Source: Paenibacillus sp. FSL R7-0273
Lineage (GTDB): Bacteria > Bacillota > Bacilli > Paenibacillales > Paenibacillaceae
Reading direction: 5' to 3'
Length of the DNA stretch: 64,000 bases
Assembly (NCBI RefSeq): GCF_000758625.1
Contig: NZ_CP009283.1
Span: 6,714,501 to 6,778,500 of the forward strand
Shown here: positions 25,295-34,153 of the stretch, piece by piece
Position numbering within the stretch: the first letter of the stretch is position 1
How the letters are laid out: each line of letters starts with the position of its first letter
Program-made: the position numbers and the translations under genes
Notes under the pieces: model-generated
What the model was told of the DNA's origin: nothing
Database searches by the model: none
What the model saw: only the letters and a program-made list of their open reading frames with translations

Positions 25295-26500
25295 TCACAT
25301 GTTGCCATACAGGCTAAACATCGGCAGCATAATCGCTGCTACAATTACACCCACTACACCAGCCAAAAATGCAATTAACAATGGCTCTAGCAATGACTTC
25401 AGACGGTCAACTGTGTTTTCAACATCCATCTCATAGAAGTCAGCGACCTTGGAGAGCATCTCATCAAGCGCTCCGGTCTCCTCACCAATTGCAATCATTT
25501 GTGTGACCAGCGGCGGGAATACCCATGCTTTCTTAAGCGGCTCCGAGAGCGGCTTTCCCTGTCTGAGAGAATCGGCAGCACTGCGAATATATCCGCCTAT
25601 CACCTTATTGCCAGCTACCTCTTCCAAAATGGACAACGCCTGCAGAATAGGCACCGAGCTGGCATACAAGGATGCAAAGGTACGTGTGAACTGGGCAATT
25701 GAGCCCTTTTGATTTAGCTTGCCGAACACAGGAATCTTGAGCTTGGCATAATCCAGTGCGTATGCACCCTGCTCTGTGCGTTTTGCAATTTGAAAACCAA
25801 CCACAATCAGGATGATGGCAATGAGCCAGAAATACCATTGTCCCTGAATGCTCTTACTAAGAGCCAGGACCAGCTTGGTTATCGCCGGAAGCTCGGCATC
25901 CATCGATTCGAACATTGTCACAAACTGCGGCACGATCGCCCACAGCAAGTACACCACAGCGGCGACCGCCATTATAGCAACCGTAACCGGATAAGTCAGG
26001 GCTGATTTGATTTTCTCAGAGGTGACGTGACGTTTCTCAAAATATAACGCCAGCCGCTCAAGCGTGCCCTCCAGATCACCCGATTCTTCCCCGGCACGGA
26101 TCATACTGATGAACAGCGGCGGAAAAATCTTTTTGTGATCCTGAATCGCCTGTGATAAGGCGATACCGCGCAGCAGGCTGGAGTTCACATCATTTAACGC
26201 TTTGCTCAGCGCTTTACTCTCGGTCTGCTCTGCCAGAATTCGTGTAGCATCCACTATCGAAACACCAGCACGCATCAAGGTAGCGAACTGACGGCAATAA
26301 ATGATGAAATCAATCGTTTTGACCGGATTACCAATATAGATTTCCATCGATAGAATAGAGGATTTCTGTTCGACCAACGAAAATACGGTCAGTCCCCGCT
26401 TGCGCAGCTCCTCCATCGCCGATCCTTTGTCCGAGGCTGTCAGCTTGCCTTTGAGCTGCTTCCCGGCACTTGTACGAACCTGGTATTCAAACTGCGGCAT
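25295..26500 (-). CDS. pilC: Type IV pilus platform protein PilC (GspF family)
   Basis: A 401-residue polytopic protein with the two repeated GspF domains. The first (about 65-190) has QFATLMRAGVSIVDATRIL and MIRAGEESGDLEGTLERLA; the second (about 265-395) has TFASLYASSVPILQALSIL and MIAIGEETGALDEMLSKVADFYE. Three membrane helices sit near 170-190, 220-240 and 372-395. PilC is the membrane platform that couples the PilB and PilT motors to pilin addition and removal. Its ATG overlaps the pilT stop by one base (TGATG). A 186-base spacer with a short hairpin but no gene lies between it and the pilin. Confidence 0.92.
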   Translation of the reverse strand: MPQFEYQVRTSAGKQLKGKLTASDKGSAMEELRKRGLTVFSLVEQKSSILSMEIYIGNPVKTIDFIIYCRQFATLMRAGVSIVDATRILAEQTESKALSKALNDVNSSLLRGIALSQAIQDHKKIFPPLFISMIRAGEESGDLEGTLERLALYFEKRHVTSEKIKSALTYPVTVAIMAVAAVVYLLWAIVPQFVTMFESMDAELPAITKLVLALSKSIQGQWYFWLIAIILIVVGFQIAKRTEQGAYALDYAKLKIPVFGKLNQKGSIAQFTRTFASLYASSVPILQALSILEEVAGNKVIGGYIRSAADSLRQGKPLSEPLKKAWVFPPLVTQMIAIGEETGALDEMLSKVADFYEMDVENTVDRLKSLLEPLLIAFLAGVVGVIVAAIMLPMFSLYGNM

Positions 26501-27549
26501 CAGCTGCTCACCTCCGTGAGGTAACCTCTGGCTGCCTCAGGCTGAATCAGCCCCAGCTGCAATTGCTCGCGTATATTCATCTCCAGGGTGTGCATGCCGA
26601 GCGCCCGGCCGGTCTGCATTACATTTTTGATCTGATGGGTCTTCTCGGTCCGAATCAGGTTAGCCACTGCCGGTGTGTTAATCAGCAGCTCGGTAGAGCA
26701 CAACCGGCCTTTTCCGCCAGCACGGGGAAACAGCCGCTGCGAAAGAACCGCCAAAAGCACTGAGGCCAGCTGCGAACGGATCTGCCCCTGCTGATGCCCC
26801 GGAAACGTGTCGATGATCCGGTCAATCGTCTGCGGTGCATCGGTTGTATGCAGCGTAGCCATGACCAAATGTCCAGTTTCAGCAGCAGTAACAGCGGCGG
26901 AAATGGTCTCCAGATCGCGCATTTCCCCAACCAAAATGACATCCGGGTCCTGGCGGAGGACCGCTCTTAGACCACTGGCAAAGCTTCCGGTATCACTGCC
27001 CACCTCACGCTGATCTATCAGACAGGTTCCGTGGCTGTGCAGAAATTCTATCGGATCTTCCAGCGTAACAATATGCTTGCTGGCCGTCCGGTTAATATAA
27101 TTCAGCATCGCAGCAAGCGTCGATGATTTCCCGCTGCCAGTAGGTCCTGTTACCAGAATCAGTCCTTGAGGCTTCATTGCCAGGCTGGACAGTACTCCTG
27201 GAAGTGAAAGCTGCTCCATACTCGGAATCTGAGCCGGTATGGACCGTGCCGCAATACTGACCTCACCACGCTGCCGGTACACATTCACGCGGTACCTTAC
27301 TTCGTCGTCCAGCGGATAAGAGAAATCGAATTCCCCTCTATTGCGAAACTCTATGCTTCTCTCGCTGCCCAGCAACATATCGGCCATGTAGGCAGCTTCT
27401 TCCGAGCTTACTCTTTCCCCTTCCAGCGGCTGCAGCTTTCCGTCAATCCGCATAACTGGAGGAGAGCCTACTGAAATATGCAAGTCCGAGGCCTTGGAAG
27501 CAAAGGCCATATATAGCAATTGAATAATATCCCATGAAAAGGCTGGCAC
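26500..27549 (-). CDS. pilT: Type IV pilus retraction ATPase PilT
   Basis: A 349-residue hexameric ATPase of the GspE/PilT superfamily. Walker A GPTGSGKSST lies at about 131-140, the Asp box LEDPIEFLH at about 160, and Walker B ILVGEMRDLETISAAV at about 204-219, with HTTDAPQTIDRI as the His box. No N-terminal MshEN domain is present, as expected for PilT. It powers retraction, so the encoded pili should support twitching, adhesion dynamics or DNA uptake. It lies 19 bases after pilB and overlaps pilC by one base. Confidence 0.93.
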   Translation of the reverse strand: MPAFSWDIIQLLYMAFASKASDLHISVGSPPVMRIDGKLQPLEGERVSSEEAAYMADMLLGSERSIEFRNRGEFDFSYPLDDEVRYRVNVYRQRGEVSIAARSIPAQIPSMEQLSLPGVLSSLAMKPQGLILVTGPTGSGKSSTLAAMLNYINRTASKHIVTLEDPIEFLHSHGTCLIDQREVGSDTGSFASGLRAVLRQDPDVILVGEMRDLETISAAVTAAETGHLVMATLHTTDAPQTIDRIIDTFPGHQQGQIRSQLASVLLAVLSQRLFPRAGGKGRLCSTELLINTPAVANLIRTEKTHQIKNVMQTGRALGMHTLEMNIREQLQLGLIQPEAARGYLTEVSS

Positions 27550-27568
27550 TTTTGTCTCCCCCTAAACT

Positions 27569-29233
27569 CTAATGCGAAACCGTCTCGCGCATAACCTCCT
27601 GCAGGGTGGTTATTCCTTTGGAGACTTTAAGGAATCCATCCTCCATCAAATGCACCATACCTTGGGCTCTGCCGGCCGCCCGAAGCTCTTCGACGGATGC
27701 GGAATCGGTAATCATCTGGCGCAGATGATCGTTAATGGTCAACACCTCATGGATCGCAACCCGGCCCCTGAAGCCCGTGTTATTACAGCTGCCGCAGCCG
27801 TGCCCCCGGTAGATCACCCGGTCAGGCAGACCGTAACGGCGCAGCATGATCGACTCCTGCTCGGTTGGTGCATGCTCTTCCCGGCAATCCGGGCAGATTT
27901 TGCGGACGAGCCGCTGTGCTACTACTCCAAGTAGAGAAGAAGCGATCAGATAGGGCTCGACGCCCATATCCCGCAAACGCAAAATCGTACTGACCGCATC
28001 ATTCGTATGCAGCGTGGACAATACCAGATGCCCGGTAAGCGAGGCCCTTACGGCAATTTCAGCAGTATCGGTATCGCGGATTTCCCCTACCATAACAATG
28101 TTCGGGTCCTGACGGAGAATCGAGCGAAGTCCGGCTGCAAAGGTTAAGCCGATCGCCGGATTCACGTGTACCTGATTAACTCCTTCAAGCTGGTACTCCA
28201 CGGGATCTTCAATAGTAATGATATTGGCGCTTTCGGTATTCAGCTGATTAAGAGCCGCGTATAGGGTAGTGGATTTACCGCTGCCCGTAGGTCCGGTAAT
28301 CAGGATAATGCCGTAAGGCTTGCTGATCATGTCCTGAAAAGCTCCGGCATTCCAGTCACTGAATCCCAGACTGTCAACCGTCTTCACCCCGGTGCTCAGA
28401 TCGAGCAGCCGGAGTACAATCTTCTCACCGTGCATCGTCGGCAGCGAGGATACGCGGATGTCGACCATTTTGTAATCAAACTGCATCTTGATTCGGCCGT
28501 CCTGCGGCAGGCGCCGCTCGGCAATGTTAAGCTTGGCCATGATTTTGAGTCTTGCTGTAATGAAGCCCTGCATCTGCTTCGGGATAATCCGCTCTGTACG
28601 CAGTGTTCCGTCGATCCGGAAGCGGATGGACAGGTTATTTTCACCCGGGTCCACATGGATATCCGATGCTCTGAGCGATACTGCCTGCTGGATCATCTGG
28701 TTCACTAGCCGCACAATCGGCGAATCCTCATCGGTGATTTCGGTTTCTTCGATCTCTTCCTGGGTCGGAAGCTCCACCATCATCTGGCTCATCGAATCCC
28801 GCATGCCATAGTGGCGGGCAATCGCCCGGGTCAGCTCGTCCCGGCTGGAAATCGCAGGCTCAATGCGGAAGCCGGTGCTCATGCGCAGATCCTCGATAGC
28901 AAAATAATCAAGCGGATCTGCCATCGCCACCATCAGCTTGCCGCCCTCCTTCATGAACGGAAGCACCTGATAACGTTTAGCCATGCTCTCAGGAATGATC
29001 TGGGTAATCGCCGGGTCTATCTGATATTTGAACAGGCTGACGTGGGGAATTCCCAGCTGGAATTCAAGAACCTCAATAAGCTGCTGCTCGGTAATATAGC
29101 CCTGGGTAATCAGCAGATCGCCCAGCTTGCGCTTGGATTTACGCTGTTCAACCAGCGCTTCTTCAAGCTGTTCCTGGGAGATAATTCCGTTTTCTACGAG
29201 CAGGTCTCCCAGCCTTTTCTTCATGATGGCCAT
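27569..29233 (-). CDS. pilB: Type IV pilus extension ATPase PilB (GspE family)
   Basis: A 554-residue ATPase. Residues 1-150 form the MshEN/GspE N-terminal domain (RLGDLLVENGIISQEQLEEAL, a repeated LGDLL motif, ALADPLDYFAIEDLR-type stretch). The ATPase core has Walker A ILITGPTGSGKSTT (about 313-326), Asp box IEDPVEYQLEGVNQ and Walker B NIVMVGEIRDTDTAEIA. A tetracysteine zinc site, CPDC...CGSC, is intact (about 450-492). In some PilB proteins the MshEN domain binds cyclic di-GMP; whether this one does cannot be said. It opens the pil operon. About 284 bases upstream is a GCCGATATATA element on the same strand. Confidence 0.93.
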   Translation of the reverse strand: MAIMKKRLGDLLVENGIISQEQLEEALVEQRKSKRKLGDLLITQGYITEQQLIEVLEFQLGIPHVSLFKYQIDPAITQIIPESMAKRYQVLPFMKEGGKLMVAMADPLDYFAIEDLRMSTGFRIEPAISSRDELTRAIARHYGMRDSMSQMMVELPTQEEIEETEITDEDSPIVRLVNQMIQQAVSLRASDIHVDPGENNLSIRFRIDGTLRTERIIPKQMQGFITARLKIMAKLNIAERRLPQDGRIKMQFDYKMVDIRVSSLPTMHGEKIVLRLLDLSTGVKTVDSLGFSDWNAGAFQDMISKPYGIILITGPTGSGKSTTLYAALNQLNTESANIITIEDPVEYQLEGVNQVHVNPAIGLTFAAGLRSILRQDPNIVMVGEIRDTDTAEIAVRASLTGHLVLSTLHTNDAVSTILRLRDMGVEPYLIASSLLGVVAQRLVRKICPDCREEHAPTEQESIMLRRYGLPDRVIYRGHGCGSCNNTGFRGRVAIHEVLTINDHLRQMITDSASVEELRAAGRAQGMVHLMEDGFLKVSKGITTLQEVMRETVSH

Positions 29234-29542
29234 CTCTTTTTCACTCCAGAGCGCTAGATTTTGTCGTGGGCAGCCTCTTCCGAACCAGTCCGGCAGTCCT
29301 GCTTAATTCAACCTATGTATATTGTAAGAATATTTCAAATTTAATAGTTATTTAGACTCATAAAACAGCAGAATGCGCATATCTTTTAATTGCCTATCTA
29401 CTAAATATGTCCTAGAATGATATATAGCATAGATTGGTACTTTTTACAATGAAAACAGCCGTCACATATATCCATTAAATGACATAATGCATTCACTTTT
29501 GACAGAAAGTATGAATTATATATCGGCCAGGGAGAGATGAAC
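29234..29542. other. AT-rich divergent intergenic region between pilB and the giant surface protein gene
   Basis: These roughly 300 bases are AT-rich and should contain both promoters. No cyclic-di-GMP riboswitch core or other known RNA element was recognised. The 11-bp GCCGATATATA element sits at the right edge, so a pilB transcript from it would carry a leader of about 275 bases. A 62-codon minus-strand open frame (29401-29589) overlaps the start of the giant gene and is not convincing. Confidence 0.45.
29517..29527 (-). promoter_or_regulatory. Sigma-D-like -10 element upstream of pilB
   Basis: Reads GCCGATATATA on the minus strand, ahead of the pil operon. A TAAA -35 at the usual distance is not evident. 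The element lies immediately before the ribosome binding site of the divergent giant gene. Confidence 0.4.
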
Positions 29543-32500
29543 ATGAAGCGTATCAAAGAAAAAAGAGTTCTCTTTTTTCCAGCATTCATATTGCTATTAT
29601 TAATATTGATTCTGCCAATAAGACATCTAATGATCGATGTTTTTGCAGGTAATCCTGACTATACGGTTAAAATTCTTGAAGTTACCGAGAGTGGGGAAAG
29701 TGACCTCAATGCTTCCAGCTCTGGCTCTTCTTCCTTGGATATAGATACTATCAGTATGAAAAGATTCATAGCTCTCCGGGACGGTCTTGACGGCAAATAT
29801 GATGCTATATATATCGGCAAAGGAAATTACAATAAGAATCCCGCTGAAACTCCCTCCGCAAACACTAAGAATTCAATGAATGACATAACTCAATTAAAGG
29901 CAGACGAAATTATTCAACATTTTATAAATAAGGGACTCTATGTCTTTTTCCACAATGCTCCTTTCTTAAATCAAGCCACAGATCAGCATGGAATCCTATT
30001 CGACACCTTTAATAATTATCGTACCAATTCTCCTCAGTCCAATGTTGTGTTTCTAAATGACAATGAACTCACAAAGTTCACAGAAGAGCTCTCAAGCAAT
30101 GAGTCAAAGTATGCTTCAAGACTTAAACAACGTCCCTCCCTTTTAATTTCTAACCGGACAGATATTAAGGACTACGGACAAAATAGCCGTATTTATAGAG
30201 CTGGAGAGAGTCTTAGCTTTAATATTGATGTGGCAAACGTAGAAAATATTAATGATTACCCTGTAACAGTTAAGCTTTTTCTTAAGGAAGGCAACAATAT
30301 TTTTACAGAGGACAGTGTGGTAGCCTCGATAACTGCCAACAAAACATCCAATAACATTATTAACTACAGGTTACCTGCGACCTATTCCGGAATTCTAAAT
30401 TGGAAAATTGAAATAACCGAATCTAATAGTGGACAACAATTCAAAGATTACGAGTCAGGTTCTATAAGATATCGTGAAAACAAAGCGAATATTGACGTTC
30501 TTCGGATAGGAAGTGAACTATCTCTTCCGAGCTCCCTTAAAGAGTCTGACGATTACCTACTCAATCTGCAATCAATGTCTGTGTCTGAATTCAACAGCTA
30601 TATAAACACTCACAGTACGATAAATGGACGTTTCGATGAACTAATCGTTAATTATTTTGATCTGCACAAATCGGCTTCTCCGTTTACCGCTTCTGCTGCT
30701 GCAGCTATAAAAGAATTTTCTAACTCTAAACAGGGAGTAATCTATCTTTTTGATACTGCTGCAACTAATATTCAGGATTGGGCAGCTGAGGCAATCCAAT
30801 TAAGCGGACAAAAAAACACTGCTCTTGTTTCAAGACCGGGCGATGAGAATCAACCTGCTCATTTTATTTCTGTTAATGGTTCATTGCAGACACAATATCC
30901 TTTATATACGAGTCAAATAGATGGCGTATCTAACAAGCTCTCATCTGTGTCCAATCTGTCTCTGTCAGGTAAAAGCCATTCTTCATTTCGTTTGAATCTC
31001 GAAGATAGGAGTGTTATGCCTTGGTATAATCTTGCCGATGACTCCTATGATCAAGATGATAGTTATAATCACTATTTTGCATACTCCAAACAGAATTCTG
31101 TCTACATGGGCAGTGCTCAAGTGTTAGCGGGGAATACAACCGAGATTTGGAGCAAGTTGCTTGTTAATGCGCTATATCATAATTATATTCAATCCAATCA
31201 TGCTCCCGTCGTAACCATTGATACACCTACAACCGGGTTTCCTTCTTATCAGAAAGATTTTGTTCTCAAATATTCTGTCAAAGATCCCGATCGTTATGAT
31301 ACTGACTTAATGACTAGTGTAAGATTCAAAAGTAACGGCAGTTATCTGACTGACATCAAACTTGATGATACTGCAATTAAATCGGGGGATAGTATCTATC
31401 ATACATTCTCTAATCCGTTGCCTAGTGGAGGTACCCTCCAGATTGAAATTAACGCCAAAGACACCAATGGTGCTGCTGCTACTATGGTATTTGATGTTCC
31501 CGTACATACTCAGACAACTACTGCAAATCTAGATATTAGAAAAAGAATCATTTCCAATAATATGTCTGACGGAAAGATCGGAGTTGGAGAGACTTTTACC
31601 TTGGAATACTCTATACTTCCTGTTTCTATTCCTGCAGCTAATGTAAATGCATCAGACCGTGCAGCTACGACTCTTGTGATACCTGGAGTAATTTTTAAAG
31701 ATGTTTTGCCAGCTAATATTGATGTTGTAACACTTCCTGCAGACGTAAATAGTGAAGTAGATGACAGAAGTGGCTTAACTACCCTTTCTAAAATATTTGA
31801 CAAGATCACGTATAGCCTTAATACAAGTACAACTGAGCCATATTATGAGCCTGAGCAAAAAACACCTTTTGTAATTAAAGTCAGTCTTAAAGCAACCGCA
31901 GCCGGAAAATATTCATTGGTTGGTACAACTTTAGAATATGAGGATGTTCAAAGTGTGGTTACCGCTACTGCAACACCGTCACCAACAGTTACTCCAATTA
32001 TTACACCAACAGTTACACCAACTGTCACACCAGCGCCTACCCCTACATTTAATCCTGCTGTATCAACGTCTAACTCTATTTTAGGAATAGCTGGGGATTT
32101 CAATGCTTTTGTTATTAGAGATTCTCTCTTTTCTAACTTGAATATGCAAGGACGGCTGGCAGGTGGCGGTACAGTTGATCTTAGACCACGTAACGGAGGT
32201 ATAAGCGTAAACAGCTCAAATATAAATAATAAGGAACCCGCAGTTATTGCTGGAGGGGACTTCTACTTTGATAATGGTTCTGTAAACGGAAAAATTATTT
32301 ATGGAGGATCCCTTCCAGCTCAAGTAACCGGTACGCATTCTGGTATTAGTAAAGGAAATCCTATCAAATTTGATATGGCCGAGTCATATTTATTAAAATT
32401 ATCCGATCAATTAAAAGCCTTAACCGCTACTAATGCTGTTTTTGATGGAGGCTTAAAGCTTAAAGGAACTAATAATACCTTGAATGTATTTAAGGTAAAA

Positions 32501-34093
32501 GGAAGTGAACTCTCAAAAACTTGGGGATTTGATATTAATGTCCCCAGTACTTCTACAGTAGTTATAAATGTTGATGGAGCTTCAGTAAGTATGCAAAATT
32601 TCGGTTTCACTCTAAATGGCTTGAACGAAGAAAAAGTAATATTTAATTTTATAGATGAAGGCGAACTGACAATTAATAGTGTCGGCGTAATGGGTTCAAT
32701 ACTTGCCCCAAAAACAACTGTTACTTTTTCAAATGGCCAAGTAACCGGTAACTTAATAGCACGAACTGTAAAAAATTCTTCCACCTTAAATTTCAAACCA
32801 TTTAAAGGAGCTATACCTACACCAACAGCAGCACCTACACCGACGCCGATACCGACTCCAACACCATCGCCAACACCATCGCCAACACCGACGCCTACTC
32901 CGGTTCCTACTCCGAAACCGCGTGTAGCTGTAAACTTCCCATCCATACATTTGGAGGCGGTAAAAAAGGTGTCGGCCATTCAACTGGATTCGGACAACAT
33001 CACGATCTACTTAGGTGAATCCCGTAAGCTGATTGCTACGGTTACTCCTGCAGACGCTGCGAATCAACGACTGGAATGGGAGACTGATAATCCTAATAGA
33101 GTAAGCGTAAATACAAATAGCGGTGTAATTAGTGGATTAAATTTAGGTTCAGCTAATATTACAGTAAGGGCAACCGATACGACTAACGTTAATCGCCCAT
33201 CCAAAACAATCTTAGTTACTGTTATACCTCGACCTGTTGTAGATAATTCTATACCCACAGTACCTGCTGCACCTACTTTGGAGCTTATAGGTGGCGACCA
33301 GCCAGTAATTGTCGGGGACAGTGTCCCGCTAGAAGCTATTTATACACCTGCTAATGATCCTACTATTGGCTATAGATGGAGCCCGATAGAATCGCTAAAA
33401 TCTGGAAGTGATGATCTTCATAAAACCTTCGTTCCTCAGCAAAGTGGTACTTTCACTATCAGCGTTGAAGCTTTTAGAATTACTGATAATGTAACTATCC
33501 TTACTGCAACTAAAGAGATTCAAGTCAGCAACCCTGCAACTTCTATTGAGATAACTGGGAGCAACGAAGTATTTACAGGGAAAACTATAAATTTGAATCT
33601 CTCCGTTCTTCCGGCCAATGCTGATACTCTGGTAATCGATGACTGGGAAATCATCGACGGAATGAGCAATGCTACATTAATCAAAGTAAGTGACACCTAT
33701 TATAAATTAAAGGCTAATATGCAAGCTCAGACATCAGTAACCGTAAGAGCGACAGCTGGCAATCTACACGATGAGCATACTATTCATATAGTTGGACTAA
33801 ACTCTCTGAGCTTTAACATTAATTCGGATGAAGAGGTTGTACTTCTGGTAGGACAAACAGAACAACTGCTTCCGCGTCTTCACCCTAATCCTGCTTCAAT
33901 AAAGATAAATGATATTGCTGGTAATCTAGCATGGAGTAATGGGGATAAACATATTATTAGCCTGGACCCCTCAACTGGACAAATTACAGGATTAGCTCCA
34001 GGAAGTACAATAGTCACAGTCAACTATAAAGGCACTACGATTTCTGCTCAAATTAAAATCAAAGTTGTCGAGGAGACTGGAGACCGGTATTAG
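29543..34093 (+). CDS. Giant surface protein: DUF5057-like region, choice-of-anchor-A-like domain and Ig-like domains
   Basis: A protein of about 1516 residues. One N-terminal hydrophobic segment (about 9-30) is a signal or anchor. Residues about 35-570 resemble DUF5057-type regions of Paenibacillus surface proteins (NPDYTVKILEVTESG start; YNHYFAYSKQNSVYMGSAQ near 515-535). Beta-rich modules follow, then a TP linker (about 808-838). Residues about 845-1085 resemble choice-of-anchor-A adhesin modules (ILGIAGDFNAFVIRD, then AGGGTVDLR, and GVMGSILAPKTTVTFSNGQVTGNLIA). A second TP linker (about 1090-1130) leads to Ig-like BIG2 modules (LDSDNITIYLGESRKLIATV; IISLDPSTGQITGLAPGSTI). No LPXTG or SLH anchor is seen. 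ATG 29543 has AGGGAG eight bases upstream; ATG 29537 is too close. Low GC content suggests separate ancestry. It converges on the minor-pilin operon and may be a pilus-associated adhesin (inference). Confidence 0.75.
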   Translation: MKRIKEKRVLFFPAFILLLLILILPIRHLMIDVFAGNPDYTVKILEVTESGESDLNASSSGSSSLDIDTISMKRFIALRDGLDGKYDAIYIGKGNYNKNPAETPSANTKNSMNDITQLKADEIIQHFINKGLYVFFHNAPFLNQATDQHGILFDTFNNYRTNSPQSNVVFLNDNELTKFTEELSSNESKYASRLKQRPSLLISNRTDIKDYGQNSRIYRAGESLSFNIDVANVENINDYPVTVKLFLKEGNNIFTEDSVVASITANKTSNNIINYRLPATYSGILNWKIEITESNSGQQFKDYESGSIRYRENKANIDVLRIGSELSLPSSLKESDDYLLNLQSMSVSEFNSYINTHSTINGRFDELIVNYFDLHKSASPFTASAAAAIKEFSNSKQGVIYLFDTAATNIQDWAAEAIQLSGQKNTALVSRPGDENQPAHFISVNGSLQTQYPLYTSQIDGVSNKLSSVSNLSLSGKSHSSFRLNLEDRSVMPWYNLADDSYDQDDSYNHYFAYSKQNSVYMGSAQVLAGNTTEIWSKLLVNALYHNYIQSNHAPVVTIDTPTTGFPSYQKDFVLKYSVKDPDRYDTDLMTSVRFKSNGSYLTDIKLDDTAIKSGDSIYHTFSNPLPSGGTLQIEINAKDTNGAAATMVFDVPVHTQTTTANLDIRKRIISNNMSDGKIGVGETFTLEYSILPVSIPAANVNASDRAATTLVIPGVIFKDVLPANIDVVTLPADVNSEVDDRSGLTTLSKIFDKITYSLNTSTTEPYYEPEQKTPFVIKVSLKATAAGKYSLVGTTLEYEDVQSVVTATATPSPTVTPIITPTVTPTVTPAPTPTFNPAVSTSNSILGIAGDFNAFVIRDSLFSNLNMQGRLAGGGTVDLRPRNGGISVNSSNINNKEPAVIAGGDFYFDNGSVNGKIIYGGSLPAQVTGTHSGISKGNPIKFDMAESYLLKLSDQLKALTATNAVFDGGLKLKGTNNTLNVFKVKGSELSKTWGFDINVPSTSTVVINVDGASVSMQNFGFTLNGLNEEKVIFNFIDEGELTINSVGVMGSILAPKTTVTFSNGQVTGNLIARTVKNSSTLNFKPFKGAIPTPTAAPTPTPIPTPTPSPTPSPTPTPTPVPTPKPRVAVNFPSIHLEAVKKVSAIQLDSDNITIYLGESRKLIATVTPADAANQRLEWETDNPNRVSVNTNSGVISGLNLGSANITVRATDTTNVNRPSKTILVTVIPRPVVDNSIPTVPAAPTLELIGGDQPVIVGDSVPLEAIYTPANDPTIGYRWSPIESLKSGSDDLHKTFVPQQSGTFTISVEAFRITDNVTILTATKEIQVSNPATSIEITGSNEVFTGKTINLNLSVLPANADTLVIDDWEIIDGMSNATLIKVSDTYYKLKANMQAQTSVTVRATAGNLHDEHTIHIVGLNSLSFNINSDEEVVLLVGQTEQLLPRLHPNPASIKINDIAGNLAWSNGDKHIISLDPSTGQITGLAPGSTIVTVNYKGTTISAQIKIKVVEETGDRY
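31965..32047 (+). repeat. Thr-Pro codon repeat, first linker of the giant surface protein
   Basis: A run of ACA/ACT-CCA/CCT-type codons interspersed with GTT and ATT, encoding TP-rich linker sequence between beta domains. Repetitive enough to change length by slippage. Confidence 0.75.
32810..32925 (+). repeat. Thr-Pro codon repeat, second linker of the giant surface protein
   Basis: Tandem CCNACN hexamers over about 115 bases, encoding alternating Pro-Thr with occasional Ala, Ser, Ile or Val. Acts as an extended spacer between the anchor-A-like domain and the Ig-like domains. Confidence 0.8.
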
Positions 34094-34102
34094 CTGTTTG
34101 CA

Positions 34103-34146
34103 TAGAGAAAGAGGACCTTCCCTTAATCAGGAAGGTCCTTTCTCTA
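34103..34146. terminator. Bidirectional terminator between the giant surface protein and PilX-like genes
   Basis: AGAGAAAG-A-GGACCTTCC pairs with GGAAGGTCC-TTTCTCT across an 8-base loop. It serves both convergent genes. Confidence 0.85.
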
Positions 34147-34153
34147 TCCTTTT

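Noticed and set aside
29234..29536. Cyclic-di-GMP riboswitch ahead of pilB
   Set aside because: Searched by eye for the conserved GEMM core; it is not present on either strand.
29401..29589. Minus-strand 62-codon frame between pilB and the giant gene
   Set aside because: Overlaps the giant gene start, has no clear ribosome binding site and no family resemblance.
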